Shown here: positions 24,212-33,317 of the stretch, in pieces | Numbering within the stretch: position 1 is the first letter of the stretch | Layout of the letters: each line of letters starts with the position of its first letter | Assembly: GCA_035485275.1 (NCBI GenBank) | Contig: DATHOE010000017.1 | Location: 1 to 64,000 of the forward strand | DNA length: 64,000 nt | Direction: 5' to 3' | Origin: DAIDJD01 sp035485275 | GTDB taxonomy: Bacteria; Oederibacteriota; JAJYGY01; DAIDJD01 | Position numbers and translations under genes: made by a program | The notes under the pieces: model-generated | Databases searched by the model: none | The model's input: the letters and a program-made list of their open reading frames with translations, nothing else | Told to the model about the DNA's origin: nothing

Positions 24212-24556
24212 ATGGTGGCTATGGAGAAGAAAGAGCCCAAAACCTGTTTCATCGTCAGCTACCGCGACCCCCTGGACTCCAAGCTGGTGGAATTGCGCGC
24301 CAACAAAGTGGAGGACTCGGAGCTGGGCATCAGTTTTGTGGCAGTCTCGGACTTCATCTTCGAGCGCCGCTCCCCGGTCGTGGACCCGGTGGCCGAGGAC
24401 CTCAAGCGTAAGTTCGAGGACGTGAAGACCCTGCACCTCTCCCTGTACAGCATCCTCAGCATCCAGGAAGTCGGCCGCGCGAACCGGGGCCTGCAGTTCA
24501 AAAAAGCGAAGTCGAATTTGGTGATGCTTCCCGGGACCGGGACGCAGAAGCCATAA
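24212..24556 (+). CDS. DUF1820-like protein
   Basis: A 114-residue protein. The pattern YRDPLDSKLVELRANKVEDSELGISFVAVSDFIFE, then VVDPVAEDLKRKFEDVKTLHLSLYSILSIQEV resembles DUF1820, a small family of unknown function whose members share the acidic F-x-F segment followed by DP-x-E-x-L-x-x-x-F. A downstream small zinc-ribbon gene starts 5 bp after its stop and is probably co-transcribed. Confidence 0.72.
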   Translation: MVAMEKKEPKTCFIVSYRDPLDSKLVELRANKVEDSELGISFVAVSDFIFERRSPVVDPVAEDLKRKFEDVKTLHLSLYSILSIQEVGRANRGLQFKKAKSNLVMLPGTGTQKP

Positions 24557-24561
24557 GGGAG

Positions 24562-24864
24562 ATGCCCGTGTCCGAAGCCAGCGCCCCAGTGCCCGCCGCC
24601 AACCCCGCCCCAGTGCCCTCCACAGCGCCCGCCGCCGCCGCTCCCGCTCCCAAGCCCGCCGCGCCTCCGGCCAAGCCCGTGGACCTGGCCCCCGAGGGCG
24701 TGGACTGCCCGCATTGCGGCCAGCGCATGCGGGTCTTCGCCAGATACAGCCGCAGTGTGGAATATTGCTGCCCCTCCCTGAAGGAGGAGTCGCCGGTGCT
24801 GGCGGACAAATACGCCGAATGGCGGGATCTGTACCTCAAAAGCCGGGTCACCCGGCCGCTGTAA
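24562..24864 (+). CDS. Small Ala/Pro-rich zinc-ribbon protein
   Basis: A 100-residue protein with a disordered Ala/Pro-rich N-terminal half (about 1-47) and a C-terminal half with CPHCGQRMRVFARY and then YCCPSL. The CPHC pair plus the CC may bind zinc. No family is recognised. The start ATG 24562 has GGGAG upstream, and the gene follows the DUF1820-like gene closely. Confidence 0.65.
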   Translation: MPVSEASAPVPAANPAPVPSTAPAAAAPAPKPAAPPAKPVDLAPEGVDCPHCGQRMRVFARYSRSVEYCCPSLKEESPVLADKYAEWRDLYLKSRVTRPL

Positions 24865-24924
24865 TTTAGTCCGAAGCCATTCAATTCTTGCTTTTACTCG
24901 CCGTCCCCGAAGGGGCGGCTCCCC

Positions 24925-27114
24925 CTACACCTTACGCAACCACAGCACGGCCAAAGGCGGCAGGGTCAGCTCCACGCTGAAGGGCTGGTTCTGCCAGGGC
25001 AGGGCCTCGGCGTGCAGCTCCTTGTTGGAGAGGCCGCCGCCGGCGTAGATCTCCAGGTCGGTGTTGAGCAGTTCCTTCCACATGCCCCCCCGCGGCAGGC
25101 CGACGCGGTAGGTCCTGGGCAAGGGGGAGAAATTGCCCACCACGACCACGGAGGCCTGGGCCAGGTCCGCGGCGCGGCGGACGAAGGCCGTTATGTTGGC
25201 CTGGGCGCTGTTGGCGTCCAGCCATTCGAAGCCGCCGGGCTCGCCGTCCAGGTCCCAGAGGGCCGGATGGTCGCGGTAGACGGCGTTGAGGTCCTTCACC
25301 AGGCGCTTCAGGCCCTTGTGTTCGGGATACTGCAGCAGGTGCCAGTCCAGGCTTTGGTCGTGCCTCCATTCCCCCACCTGGCCGAACTCCTGCCCCATGA
25401 ACAGCATCTTCTTGCCCGGATGGGCCCACATGTACCCGTACAGCGAGCGCAGGTTGGCGGCCTTCTGCCAGCGGTCCCCAGGCATCTTGTCCCACAGCGA
25501 GCCCTTGCCGTGGACGACCTCGTCGTGGCTCAACGGCAGGATGAAGTTTTCGCTCCAGGCGTAGAGCAGGCCGAAGGTCAGGTCGTGGTGGTGGTACTGG
25601 CGGTGGATGGGGTCCTTGCTGAAGTAGTCCAGCGTGTCGTGCATCCAGCCCATGTTCCACTTGAAGCCGAAGCCCAGGCCGCCGGCGTAGACCGGGCGGC
25701 TCACCGAGGGCCAGGCCGTGCTCTCCTCGGCGATCATGAGGCAGCCCGGGACCTGGGCGTGGGCCTCCACGTTGAGGAGCTTGATGAAGTCCAGGGCCTC
25801 CAGGTTCTCGCGCCCGCCGAAGTAGTTGGGGATCCACTCGCCGGAGTTGCGGCTGTAGTCCAGGTAGAGCATGGAGGCGACGGCGTCGATGCGCAGCCCG
25901 TCGGCGTGGAATTCCTTGAGCCAATACAGGGCGTTGGCGATGAGGAAGTTGGCCACCTCGTCGCGGCCGTAGTTGAAGATGTAGGTGCCCCAGTCCGGGT
26001 GCTCGCCCTGGCGCGGGTCGGCGTGCTCGTAGACCGCCTCGCCGGTGAAGCGCCCGAGGGCGTAGGCGTCGCGGGGGAAGTGGGCCGGGACCCAGTCCAG
26101 GATGACCCCCAGGCCGGCCTGGTGCAAGCTGTCCACCAGGAAGCGGAAATCGTCGGGGCTGCCCCAGCGCGCGGTGGGGGCGAAGTAGGAGCCCACCTGG
26201 TAGCCCCAGCTGGGTCCGTAGGGGTGCTCCATCACCGGCATCATCTCGACGTGGGTGAAGCCCAGGTCCAGGCAGTAGGCGGACAGCAGCGGCGCCAGCT
26301 CCCGGTAGGTCAGGGAGCGGCCGCCCTCCTCCGGCATGGTGCGCCAGGAGCCCAGGTGGACCTCGTAGACAGACAGCGGCGCGCGCTGGGCCTGGCGCGC
26401 CTCGCGCTGGGCCAGGAAGGCCTCGTCCCGCCAGCGGTAGTCGCTGGTGTACACGCGCCCGGCCGTGCTCGGCGGGACCTCGGTGGCCTGCGCGCAGGGA
26501 TCCGTCTTGATCAGCGGGGCGCCGCCGCCGTTGGGATGGATCTCATATTTGTAGAGGGCTCCGTCTGCCAGGCCGGGCACGAAAAGCTCCCAGAGGCCGC
26601 CGCCGCCCAGGCTGCGCATGGGGTGCAGCCTGCCGTCCCAGGCGTTGAAGTCCCCGACCACCGCCACCCCGGAGGCCCCGGGGGCCCACAGCAGGAAGGC
26701 CACGCCCTTCATGCCCTGCTGGACTTTTGGGTGCCCGCCCAGTTTTTCATAGGCGTTCCAGTGCCGCCCTTCGCCCAGCAGGTGCACGTCCATCTCGCCC
26801 ACGCAGGGCAGGAAGCCGTAGGGATCCACGTTGACCCAATCCGGGCCCTTGGCGTAGCGCGCGCGCACCTGCACGCCGGGGCCGGCATCCAGCCAGGATG
26901 GGCTTCCCTCCCACAGCCCGCGCGGATCCGCGAGGCGCAGGGCGAAGGGCCCCTGTCCGGGGACCGAAACCGTCACCTCCACGGCGTCGGGCCGCAGGCA
27001 GCGGAACAGCATGCCCGCGGGGCCGGGATGGGCGCCCAGGATCGAATGGGGATCGTGGTGCCGGCACTGGAGCAGGCGTTCCAAGGCTTCGTCGGTGGAG
27101 GGGATCTCGCTCAT
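24925..27114 (-). CDS. glgB: 1,4-alpha-glucan (glycogen) branching enzyme
   Basis: A 729-residue GH13 enzyme that forms alpha-1,6 branches in glycogen. An N-terminal CBM48 domain (residues about 120-220, FLLWAPGASGVAVVGDFNAWDGRLHPM) is followed by the catalytic barrel: HVEMMPVMEHPYGPSWGYQ, ADGLRIDAVASMLYLDYSR (nucleophile Asp), MIAEESTAWP (acid/base Glu), PLSHDEVVHGKGSL (transition-state Asp). The C-terminal all-beta domain ends the protein. It is the last gene of a leftward malQ-GH57-glgB operon. Confidence 0.96.
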   Translation of the reverse strand: MSEIPSTDEALERLLQCRHHDPHSILGAHPGPAGMLFRCLRPDAVEVTVSVPGQGPFALRLADPRGLWEGSPSWLDAGPGVQVRARYAKGPDWVNVDPYGFLPCVGEMDVHLLGEGRHWNAYEKLGGHPKVQQGMKGVAFLLWAPGASGVAVVGDFNAWDGRLHPMRSLGGGGLWELFVPGLADGALYKYEIHPNGGGAPLIKTDPCAQATEVPPSTAGRVYTSDYRWRDEAFLAQREARQAQRAPLSVYEVHLGSWRTMPEEGGRSLTYRELAPLLSAYCLDLGFTHVEMMPVMEHPYGPSWGYQVGSYFAPTARWGSPDDFRFLVDSLHQAGLGVILDWVPAHFPRDAYALGRFTGEAVYEHADPRQGEHPDWGTYIFNYGRDEVANFLIANALYWLKEFHADGLRIDAVASMLYLDYSRNSGEWIPNYFGGRENLEALDFIKLLNVEAHAQVPGCLMIAEESTAWPSVSRPVYAGGLGFGFKWNMGWMHDTLDYFSKDPIHRQYHHHDLTFGLLYAWSENFILPLSHDEVVHGKGSLWDKMPGDRWQKAANLRSLYGYMWAHPGKKMLFMGQEFGQVGEWRHDQSLDWHLLQYPEHKGLKRLVKDLNAVYRDHPALWDLDGEPGGFEWLDANSAQANITAFVRRAADLAQASVVVVGNFSPLPRTYRVGLPRGGMWKELLNTDLEIYAGGGLSNKELHAEALPWQNQPFSVELTLPPLAVLWLRKV

Positions 27115-27141
27115 TTAAGGGAATCCGTGGAAAGGGGATGG

Positions 27142-29574
27142 TCAGGCGGCTTTTTCCGGGTGGACCAGGAGATGGGGATCGAGCCACAGCAGGCGCGCCA
27201 GCTCCCGCAGGTCGTCGGGGTTGTGCATCTGGTCCTTGGCCCGGCAGGCGATCTCCTGGGCACGCTCCATTTCCGGCTTGATGCCCAGCTCGTTGGTCAG
27301 GCGCAGAAGCTCCAGGGCCTGCTTGAGACGGGTGGAATCCGGGCTCTCCATGGCCTGGCGCACGGCGCTGGTGATCATGTCGCCGAAGATGCGGCGGCTC
27401 TCGGTGGCGTCGATCTTGTATCCCAGGGAGGCGGCTTCGCGGGCCAGGGCCACGGCCTTTTCATAGGCGCGCGGATCCTTGCTCTCCTTCTGGCTGCGGA
27501 TTTCGGCCTCAAACTGCAGCGACAGGGTGTACTCCGCGGCCGCGCGCAGGACCGGCGGCAGGGGGAAGCCGGCCGCCTGGAAAAGGTCGATCTGGTCGCG
27601 GTTCTCCTGGTAGACCGCGGAGGTCTGCTCGCTGACCTGGCGCAGGAGGTTCTCGAAGACCTTGCGGCTGAGGTGCTCACGCCCGTCGGGCAGGACCTGG
27701 TCCAGGCCGACCTCCATCCCCCCGTGGTCGGCGCGCAGGGAGCTCACCACCACCGGGACCCGGCCGCGCTGGAAGGCCTCGTCCACCTTGCCCGCCTCGG
27801 CCTCGTGCAGGGCCTCTCCCTGCCAGGGCTTGACCGAGCACACGAAATCCATGCCGCCGAAGTGCAGGGCCACCACGCTGGCGTCGTAGCCGCGGCCGGT
27901 GATGCGCCCGTCCAGGCGCACGCGCGCGCTGGCGAAGCTGCGTTCCCCGCGGACCCGGCGCTGGAAATTGGAGACGTCCCAGGTCCAGCCGCCCAGGCGG
28001 CCCTGGGAGGGGCCCTCGGCCAGGGCCATGATGGCGCAGTGGGCGGCCAGGCGCTCCAGGCCCACCCGGCCCGGCTCCACCTGGTGGCGGAAGATGGCCT
28101 CCCCGTCGCCCTGCCCGGCCACGTTGCTATGGGCGGCCTTCAGGTGCGACAGGAAGGAGGCGCGCACGTTGCGCAGGCCCAGCTCGGCGGCGTAGTCGAG
28201 CGCCCGCGCCGCGTACTTGAGTATCTGCACGGTCTCGATGCCGCTGATGTCGTTGAAGAACCAGCCGCAGGACGTGTACATCAGCATGCACTGGCGCTGC
28301 ATGTCCAGCAGGCAGAGCACGCGCTCCTGTTCCTGGGGGTCGAGGTGCCGCGAGGCGTGGGCCTCGAAGAAGCGCGTCTTGGCCGCGGCCGAGGGGTCCA
28401 GGACCAGGTGGATGAAGTCCTCGCGGGCGGCCCAGGGGTCTTTCAGGTATTCCGCGGCCGCGCGCTCGAACTCCGGCGCCAGGGAGTCGCGCAGGTGGTC
28501 CAGGGAGGCGCGCAGGGGGCCGCGCCAGGCCTGGTTCCAGCCCTCCTCGCCGCCGGTGTGGCAGCCGCAGTCGCGGATCCAGCGGCCCACCCCGTGGGCG
28601 CAGCTCCAGGCCGTGCCTTCGTTGTCGGGGCCGGCCTGGATGTCGGCCTCGAAGAGGGGCGGATGGGCCGCCAGGTGGGCCCCGTAGTTGGTGACCGAGA
28701 AGCCCTGCTGGGGCGCCTCCTTGCGCAGGGCGTAGGCCAGCACGCGGTCGCCCCAGCGGGAATGGTGGCCGTAGCTTTCGCCGTCGGTGGCCACGTGCAC
28801 CAGGCGGTCCGGCCCGCCCTTGGAGCGCGCGAACTGGGCCACCAGGTCCTGGCTGCGCTCCAGGGCGTTCTCGAAGGCGATGGCCTGGGCGATGGGGCCG
28901 TCATAGAAGAACAGGGCGATGCCTCGCCCGCTGCCGTCGCGGTGGCGGTACAGGTAGGCCACACCCGGGTCCACGCTGCCGTCGGACACGTCGCGCCAGG
29001 CCTCCTCCTCGCCCTCCAGGGGCCGCACCCGCGCGCACTGGCGGGGGGCCAGGATCACGTACTTCATGCCGGCGTCGATCAGCGCGTGGAGCACCTCGTG
29101 GTTGACCGCGGTCTCCGGCAGCCACATGGACTCCGGGTCGCGCCCGAAGCGGTGCTTGAAATCCTCAAGGCCCCAGCGGATCTGCGTGCGCAGGTCGCGC
29201 TGGTTGCACAGGGGCAGGATGCTGTGGTTGTAGGCCTGGGCGATGGCGTTGCCGTGGCCGTCCAGGCGGGACTGGCTTTCCTTGTCCGCCTCGATGATGC
29301 GCTGGTAGCCCAGGGGGTGCACGCGCTCCATCCAGCTCAGCAGGGTGGCGCCCATGTTGAAGCTGAGCATGCGGTAGTTGGAGACGATATCCTCGACCAC
29401 GCCCTGGAAGTTCATGATGCGGGCGTTGTCGTTGGCCCGGTAGCATTCCCGGTAGATGCGCTCGTTCCAGTCGTGGAAGGGCGCGGCCGAGGGCTCCGGG
29501 TCCACGGCTTCGGTCCAGGGGTTCTCGCGCGGGGGCTGGTAGAAGTGGCCGTGTATGACGAGGTCAGTGGGCAT
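27142..29574 (-). CDS. GH57-family glycosidase with DUF3536 (alpha-amylase/alpha-mannosidase-like)
   Basis: An 810-residue protein starting DLVIHGHFYQPPRENPWTE, the N-terminal GH57 signature (HGHFYQPPR). WLPETAVNHEVLHAL carries the likely nucleophile Glu, and THVATDGESYGHH-type sequence (VHVATDGESYGHHSRWGD) carries the acid/base Asp. The long C-terminal half corresponds to DUF3536 found in this subfamily (COG1449 type). It should act on alpha-glucans, probably in the cytoplasm because no signal peptide is present. It sits between malQ and glgB with short gaps, so it belongs to glycogen or maltodextrin metabolism. Confidence 0.88.
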   Translation of the reverse strand: MPTDLVIHGHFYQPPRENPWTEAVDPEPSAAPFHDWNERIYRECYRANDNARIMNFQGVVEDIVSNYRMLSFNMGATLLSWMERVHPLGYQRIIEADKESQSRLDGHGNAIAQAYNHSILPLCNQRDLRTQIRWGLEDFKHRFGRDPESMWLPETAVNHEVLHALIDAGMKYVILAPRQCARVRPLEGEEEAWRDVSDGSVDPGVAYLYRHRDGSGRGIALFFYDGPIAQAIAFENALERSQDLVAQFARSKGGPDRLVHVATDGESYGHHSRWGDRVLAYALRKEAPQQGFSVTNYGAHLAAHPPLFEADIQAGPDNEGTAWSCAHGVGRWIRDCGCHTGGEEGWNQAWRGPLRASLDHLRDSLAPEFERAAAEYLKDPWAAREDFIHLVLDPSAAAKTRFFEAHASRHLDPQEQERVLCLLDMQRQCMLMYTSCGWFFNDISGIETVQILKYAARALDYAAELGLRNVRASFLSHLKAAHSNVAGQGDGEAIFRHQVEPGRVGLERLAAHCAIMALAEGPSQGRLGGWTWDVSNFQRRVRGERSFASARVRLDGRITGRGYDASVVALHFGGMDFVCSVKPWQGEALHEAEAGKVDEAFQRGRVPVVVSSLRADHGGMEVGLDQVLPDGREHLSRKVFENLLRQVSEQTSAVYQENRDQIDLFQAAGFPLPPVLRAAAEYTLSLQFEAEIRSQKESKDPRAYEKAVALAREAASLGYKIDATESRRIFGDMITSAVRQAMESPDSTRLKQALELLRLTNELGIKPEMERAQEIACRAKDQMHNPDDLRELARLLWLDPHLLVHPEKAA

Positions 29575-29620
29575 GGATTCCGTAAAAAAGTGAAGGTCTC
29601 GGGCTCGGGGCCGCGCGGCT

Positions 29621-31147
29621 TCAGCCGCGCTGGTGGCGCTGGGTCAGGGACAGCAGGCCCAGGGCCAGGTCCGGGGTGAGCGCGGCGGGGTCGACCCGGA
29701 AGAGCCAGTTGCGGCCGCCGACGGTGCCGGGGGTGTTCATGCGCGCTTCGGAGCCCAGATTCAGGAGGTCCTGCACCGGCGCGATGGCCAGGCGGGCGGG
29801 GGTCGCCCACACGCCCTCGATCAGGCCCCGGACCGGATCAGGGTCATAGCGGGCGCCGAAGGCCAGGGCCCGCCGGCGTTCCTCCTCGTGGGAGGTGTGG
29901 ACGCCGTCCCCGGCCCCCGGGCGGACGCTCTCGATCCAGCCCCGCATCGTGTCGTTGTCGTGCGTGCCGGTGTAGGCCACCGTGTCTTCCGGGTAGTCCT
30001 GTGGCTCCACGGCGCCGTCGCCGAAGCAGAACTGGATGACCTGCATGCCGGGTATCCCGAGCCCCCGCCTCATCTCGGTCACTTCCGGGGTCAGCACACC
30101 CAGGTCCTCGGCGATCACGGGCAGGCTGCCCAATTGGTCGCGGAGCACCTCGAAAAAGTGGGCCCCGGGCCCGGGCTGGTAGCGCCCGGTCAGCGCGCTG
30201 GGTGCGTCGCCGGGAATCTCCCAGTAGCGGTGGAAGCCGATGAAATGGTCCACGCGCACGAGGTCGAAGAGCTGCAGGATGCGCCAGAAGCGGGCCACCC
30301 ACCAGCGGTAGGCCGTGGCGCGGTGCAGATCCCAGCGGTACAGGGGATTGCCCCACATCTGGCCTTCGGCGCTGAAATAATCCGGGGGCACGCCGGCCAC
30401 GTGGCGGGGGCGGCCCTCGTCGTCGAGGTCGAAAAGTTCGCGCGCGGCCCACACGTCGGCGCTGTCCTGGGCCACGAAGATGGGCACGTCGCCGATCAGC
30501 CCGATGCCGTTGTCGTTGGCCGCCGTTTTCAGGGCCAGCCATTGGCGGTGGAACTGCCACTGCAGGAAGCGCTGCAGCCCGATCTCGTCGGCGTGCACGC
30601 GGCGCGCCTGCTCCATGGCCGGGGCCTGGCGGTCCCTGTAGGCCGGCTCCCACTGCGTCCAGGGCCGCCCCTGGTGGTCCCGCTTCAGGGCCGCGAACAG
30701 CGCGTAGTCGTCCAGCCAGACGCTTTGCTCCGCGCAAAAATCGTCGAAGGCCGCGGCCGCGGCGGGCGGGCGGAGCTCCTGGAAGATCCTCCAGGCCTTC
30801 CTCAGTAGGGGCCAGCGCAAGGCGGCCGCCTTGTTGACGTCTGCCTGCGCCGCCGCTCCTGATACAAAGTCCGATATGTCCCCTGCCTCCAGCCAGCCGT
30901 CCTCGCCGAGGCGCTCCAGACTGATGAACAGGGGCTCCCCGGCGAAGGCCGAAGGCGACTGGTAGGGCGAACCGCCGCTGTCCATGGGGTTCACGGGCAA
31001 GGTCTGCCACCAACGCTGGCCGGCCTGGGCAAGCCAGCTGGCGAAGGCGTGGGCGCTCGGCCCCAGGTCCCCCAAGCCCACCGGCCCCGGCAGGCTGCTG
31101 ATGTGCATGAGAACGCCGCTACCGCGGCGTTTGAGGTCGATGGGCAT
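29621..31147 (-). CDS. malQ: 4-alpha-glucanotransferase (amylomaltase)
   Basis: A 508-residue GH77 enzyme that transfers maltosyl units between alpha-1,4-glucans. Typical features are RGSGVLMHISSLPGPVGLGDLG at the start, WWQTLPVNPMDSGGSPYQSPSAFAGEPLFISLE, VRVDHFIGFHRYWEIP (nucleophile Asp), VIAEDLGVLT (acid/base Glu) and YTGTHDNDTMRGW. I chose ATG 31147 because CGGAGA lies just upstream and the longer frame would read through tRNA-Pro. The tRNA ends 10 bp before the start on the same strand. Confidence 0.95.
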   Translation of the reverse strand: MPIDLKRRGSGVLMHISSLPGPVGLGDLGPSAHAFASWLAQAGQRWWQTLPVNPMDSGGSPYQSPSAFAGEPLFISLERLGEDGWLEAGDISDFVSGAAAQADVNKAAALRWPLLRKAWRIFQELRPPAAAAAFDDFCAEQSVWLDDYALFAALKRDHQGRPWTQWEPAYRDRQAPAMEQARRVHADEIGLQRFLQWQFHRQWLALKTAANDNGIGLIGDVPIFVAQDSADVWAARELFDLDDEGRPRHVAGVPPDYFSAEGQMWGNPLYRWDLHRATAYRWWVARFWRILQLFDLVRVDHFIGFHRYWEIPGDAPSALTGRYQPGPGAHFFEVLRDQLGSLPVIAEDLGVLTPEVTEMRRGLGIPGMQVIQFCFGDGAVEPQDYPEDTVAYTGTHDNDTMRGWIESVRPGAGDGVHTSHEEERRRALAFGARYDPDPVRGLIEGVWATPARLAIAPVQDLLNLGSEARMNTPGTVGGRNWLFRVDPAALTPDLALGLLSLTQRHQRG

Positions 31148-31157
31148 GCTGTCTCCG

Positions 31158-31229
31158 TCGGGGTGCCGGGGATCGAACCCGGGACCCCCTGCTCCCAAAG
31201 CAGGTGCGCTACCGCTGCGCTACACCCCG
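31158..31229 (-). tRNA. tRNA-Pro (anticodon TGG)
   Basis: Acceptor CGGGGTG/CACCCCG, D stem GCGC/GCGC, anticodon stem CCTGC/GCAGG around TTTGGGA giving TGG, T loop TTCGATC. It lies directly upstream of malQ on the same strand. Confidence 0.95.
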
Positions 31230-31446
31230 ACAACTAAGGCCCCTTAAGGACTGTTAGGATAAGAACTTTGTCAGGATATGACCACTGTAAAAACCTCGCA
31301 AAAAATTCCCTGAAACCGCTGTTTTTTTGAAAATTTGATCTGGCGCCGTCCTTTGGCCAGGGGCATAATTATTTCTCGTTTCTGGTCGCCCGGCCGGAGG
31401 TCGGTTCTGGGTGTAAGACTGGAAGATAGCACGGTAAGGAGGCGTT

Positions 31447-31653
31447 GTGGCTGAAGTGAAGGGCCGCGTGAAATGGTTCAACGAAAAGAAGGGTTTCGGA
31501 TTCCTCGAGCAGCCGGGCGGCGCCGATGTGTTCGTGCACTTCTCGGCCATCAACATGCAGGGATTCAAGACCCTGCGCGAGGGTCAGGAAGTGGTTTTTG
31601 AAGTCGAGCAGGGCGCCAAAGGCCCGCAGGCGGCCAACGTCCGCGGCGCTTAG
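31447..31653 (+). CDS. cspA: Cold-shock domain protein
   Basis: A 68-residue single-CSD protein starting with GTG (AAGGAGGC six bases upstream). The RNP1 motif KKGFGFLE and RNP2 motif VFVHFS are intact. Such proteins bind single-stranded RNA and DNA and act as RNA chaperones. The leader of about 200 nt before the gene has no other gene and could be a regulated 5' UTR as in other csp genes. A strong terminator follows. Confidence 0.95.
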   Translation: MAEVKGRVKWFNEKKGFGFLEQPGGADVFVHFSAINMQGFKTLREGQEVVFEVEQGAKGPQAANVRGA

Positions 31654-31682
31654 TCCCACCAGGAACACCCACTTTTCATAAA

Positions 31683-31716
31683 AAAGGGAGGGCCGTCAGG
31701 CCCTCCCTTTGTTTTT
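31683..31716 (+). terminator. Rho-independent terminator after csp gene
   Basis: AAAGGGAGGGCC (31683-31694) and GGCCCTCCCTTT (31699-31710) form a perfect 12-bp stem with a GTCA loop, followed by GTTTTT. Confidence 0.92.
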
Positions 31717-31851
31717 GGCGTATAGAGTGCCAGACTATGCCGGAAACAATAGCTTACGCTCTGAAGGCTTGATTTAGCCCGCACGGGGCTGAAAATGGCT
31801 TTCCTTAAGCCCAGCGCAAGCAGACCAAGCCGAACGTCCCGGAGGAACACC

Positions 31852-33141
31852 TTGTCGAAACGCCACCCCATCGCATGCCTGGCCGCCCTTTGGCTGGCCG
31901 TCCTTGTCCCGTCCCTCCTGCGCTCCGCCACCCTGGACGACTGTTTCCAGCAGTCCCTGAAGCAAAGCGAAACCCTGGCCGAAAGCAAGGAAGCCATCTA
32001 CCAGGCCCGCGAACTGTACCGCCAGGCCCTGGGCGCCATCCTCCCCCAGGTGGCGGTGAACTACAACGCCTACACCGGGAACTCCGACGCCGCCATCTCC
32101 AGCCCCCAAAACGAGCAATTGGGCGTCAGCCTGACCCAGCCCCTTTTCCGCGGCTTCGCCGAATACGCGGCCCTGAGGGACGAGAAGGACCAGCTGGTCT
32201 CGAGCAAGGAAGCCAACGAATGGGCGGCCATGCAGCTCTACCAGGACGTGTCCCAGGCCTTTTTCATGGTGCTCTCGCTTGAGCACAGCCGCTCGCTGAT
32301 CAACGACGAACTCAAGGCCTATGTGGGACGCATCAAGGAGGAGCGGCGCTTCTACGCCATCGGGCGCGCCCGCAACTCCGACGTGGAATCCACCGAAGCC
32401 GAGCAGGCCGCTCTGGTGGCCCAGGGCGTCCTGACCGATGAGCAGATCTCCGTGGAGCGCCAGGTCCTGGCCTTCCTCACCGGCCAGGACGCGGGCCAGC
32501 CATTGAAGGCCGTGGACCAGGTGCCCGCGGGCGCCGGCAGCCTCGACGACCTGATCAGGGGGCTGGACGCGCGGCCGGACATCCAGGCCGCGTCGGCACA
32601 GGCCCAGGCCGCGGAGGAGCTGGTGGACGTGAACGAAGGCGCCCACCTTCCCAGCGTCGATTTCATGGCGCATTGGTACCCGACCGCCAAGGCCACGCGG
32701 GATGATTCCGTGGACAACAGCAACCCCAACGCGGTCTGGGACGGCGAGATCATCGCCACCATGCCCCTCTTCGAAGGCTTCAGCCTGATCTCCAAGGACC
32801 GCCAGGCCAAATCGGTGCTGCGGCAGGCCCAGCTCAACCTCGTCCTGCAGCGGCGCCAGGCCGAGAGCGGCATCCGCTCCGCCTGGAGCACCCTGGACGG
32901 GGACATCGCCCAGGTCAAAGCCTATGACAGCGCCTACCAGCTCTCCTACAAGGCCTACAAGCACCTTGAGCAGGACTACAAAAACGGCCTGGACACCAAT
33001 GAGGACGTGCTGATCGCCATGACCGCGAGCTGGGTGGAGAAGCAGGCCCTGGAGACGGCCAAATTCACCGCCCGCAACGACTACGAGCAGCTCATGACCC
33101 TGGCCGGCCGGCGCCTGGCCCTGTACCAGGCCCCTGAATAG
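31852..33141 (+). CDS. TolC-family outer-membrane efflux protein
   Basis: A 429-residue outer-membrane channel protein. I chose TTG 31852 because GGAGG (31841-31845) lies seven bases upstream and the product then begins with a clean signal peptide (SKRHPIACLAALWLAVLVPSLLRSA). Two OEP repeats follow: TLDDCFQQSLKQSETLAESKE, then VSLTQPLFRGFAEYAAL in the first half, and MPLFEGFSLISKDRQAKSVL with YKAYKHLEQDYKNGLDTNEDVL in the second. It should form the exit duct of a tripartite efflux or type I secretion system, but no adaptor or inner-membrane pump is adjacent. Confidence 0.88.
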   Translation: MSKRHPIACLAALWLAVLVPSLLRSATLDDCFQQSLKQSETLAESKEAIYQARELYRQALGAILPQVAVNYNAYTGNSDAAISSPQNEQLGVSLTQPLFRGFAEYAALRDEKDQLVSSKEANEWAAMQLYQDVSQAFFMVLSLEHSRSLINDELKAYVGRIKEERRFYAIGRARNSDVESTEAEQAALVAQGVLTDEQISVERQVLAFLTGQDAGQPLKAVDQVPAGAGSLDDLIRGLDARPDIQAASAQAQAAEELVDVNEGAHLPSVDFMAHWYPTAKATRDDSVDNSNPNAVWDGEIIATMPLFEGFSLISKDRQAKSVLRQAQLNLVLQRRQAESGIRSAWSTLDGDIAQVKAYDSAYQLSYKAYKHLEQDYKNGLDTNEDVLIAMTASWVEKQALETAKFTARNDYEQLMTLAGRRLALYQAPE

Positions 33142-33317
33142 CCCGCCCGGGAAAAGGGCGGGGCCGCATCGGGCAAGACAGCGACCCGTCCGCGGCCAAG
33201 CTCGCTTCCTGGACGGGGTCCCGTTTGCGGCCCTGTTCCCTTAGTGTCACGCATCCGTAATTTTTTCGACCCACAATGGACGTCCCTTTGCGCCCATCCC
33301 TTGTTCGCGAGGCCCGC

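Noticed and set aside
25012..29679. A 1555-codon open frame on the plus strand across glgB and the GH57 gene
   Set aside because: It is antisense to two clear enzymes, is low-complexity (Gly/Val/Ala/His-rich) and results from high third-position GC. Similar antisense frames at 54414-57152, 51634-54024, 34803-36377 and 44552-45979 were rejected for the same reason.
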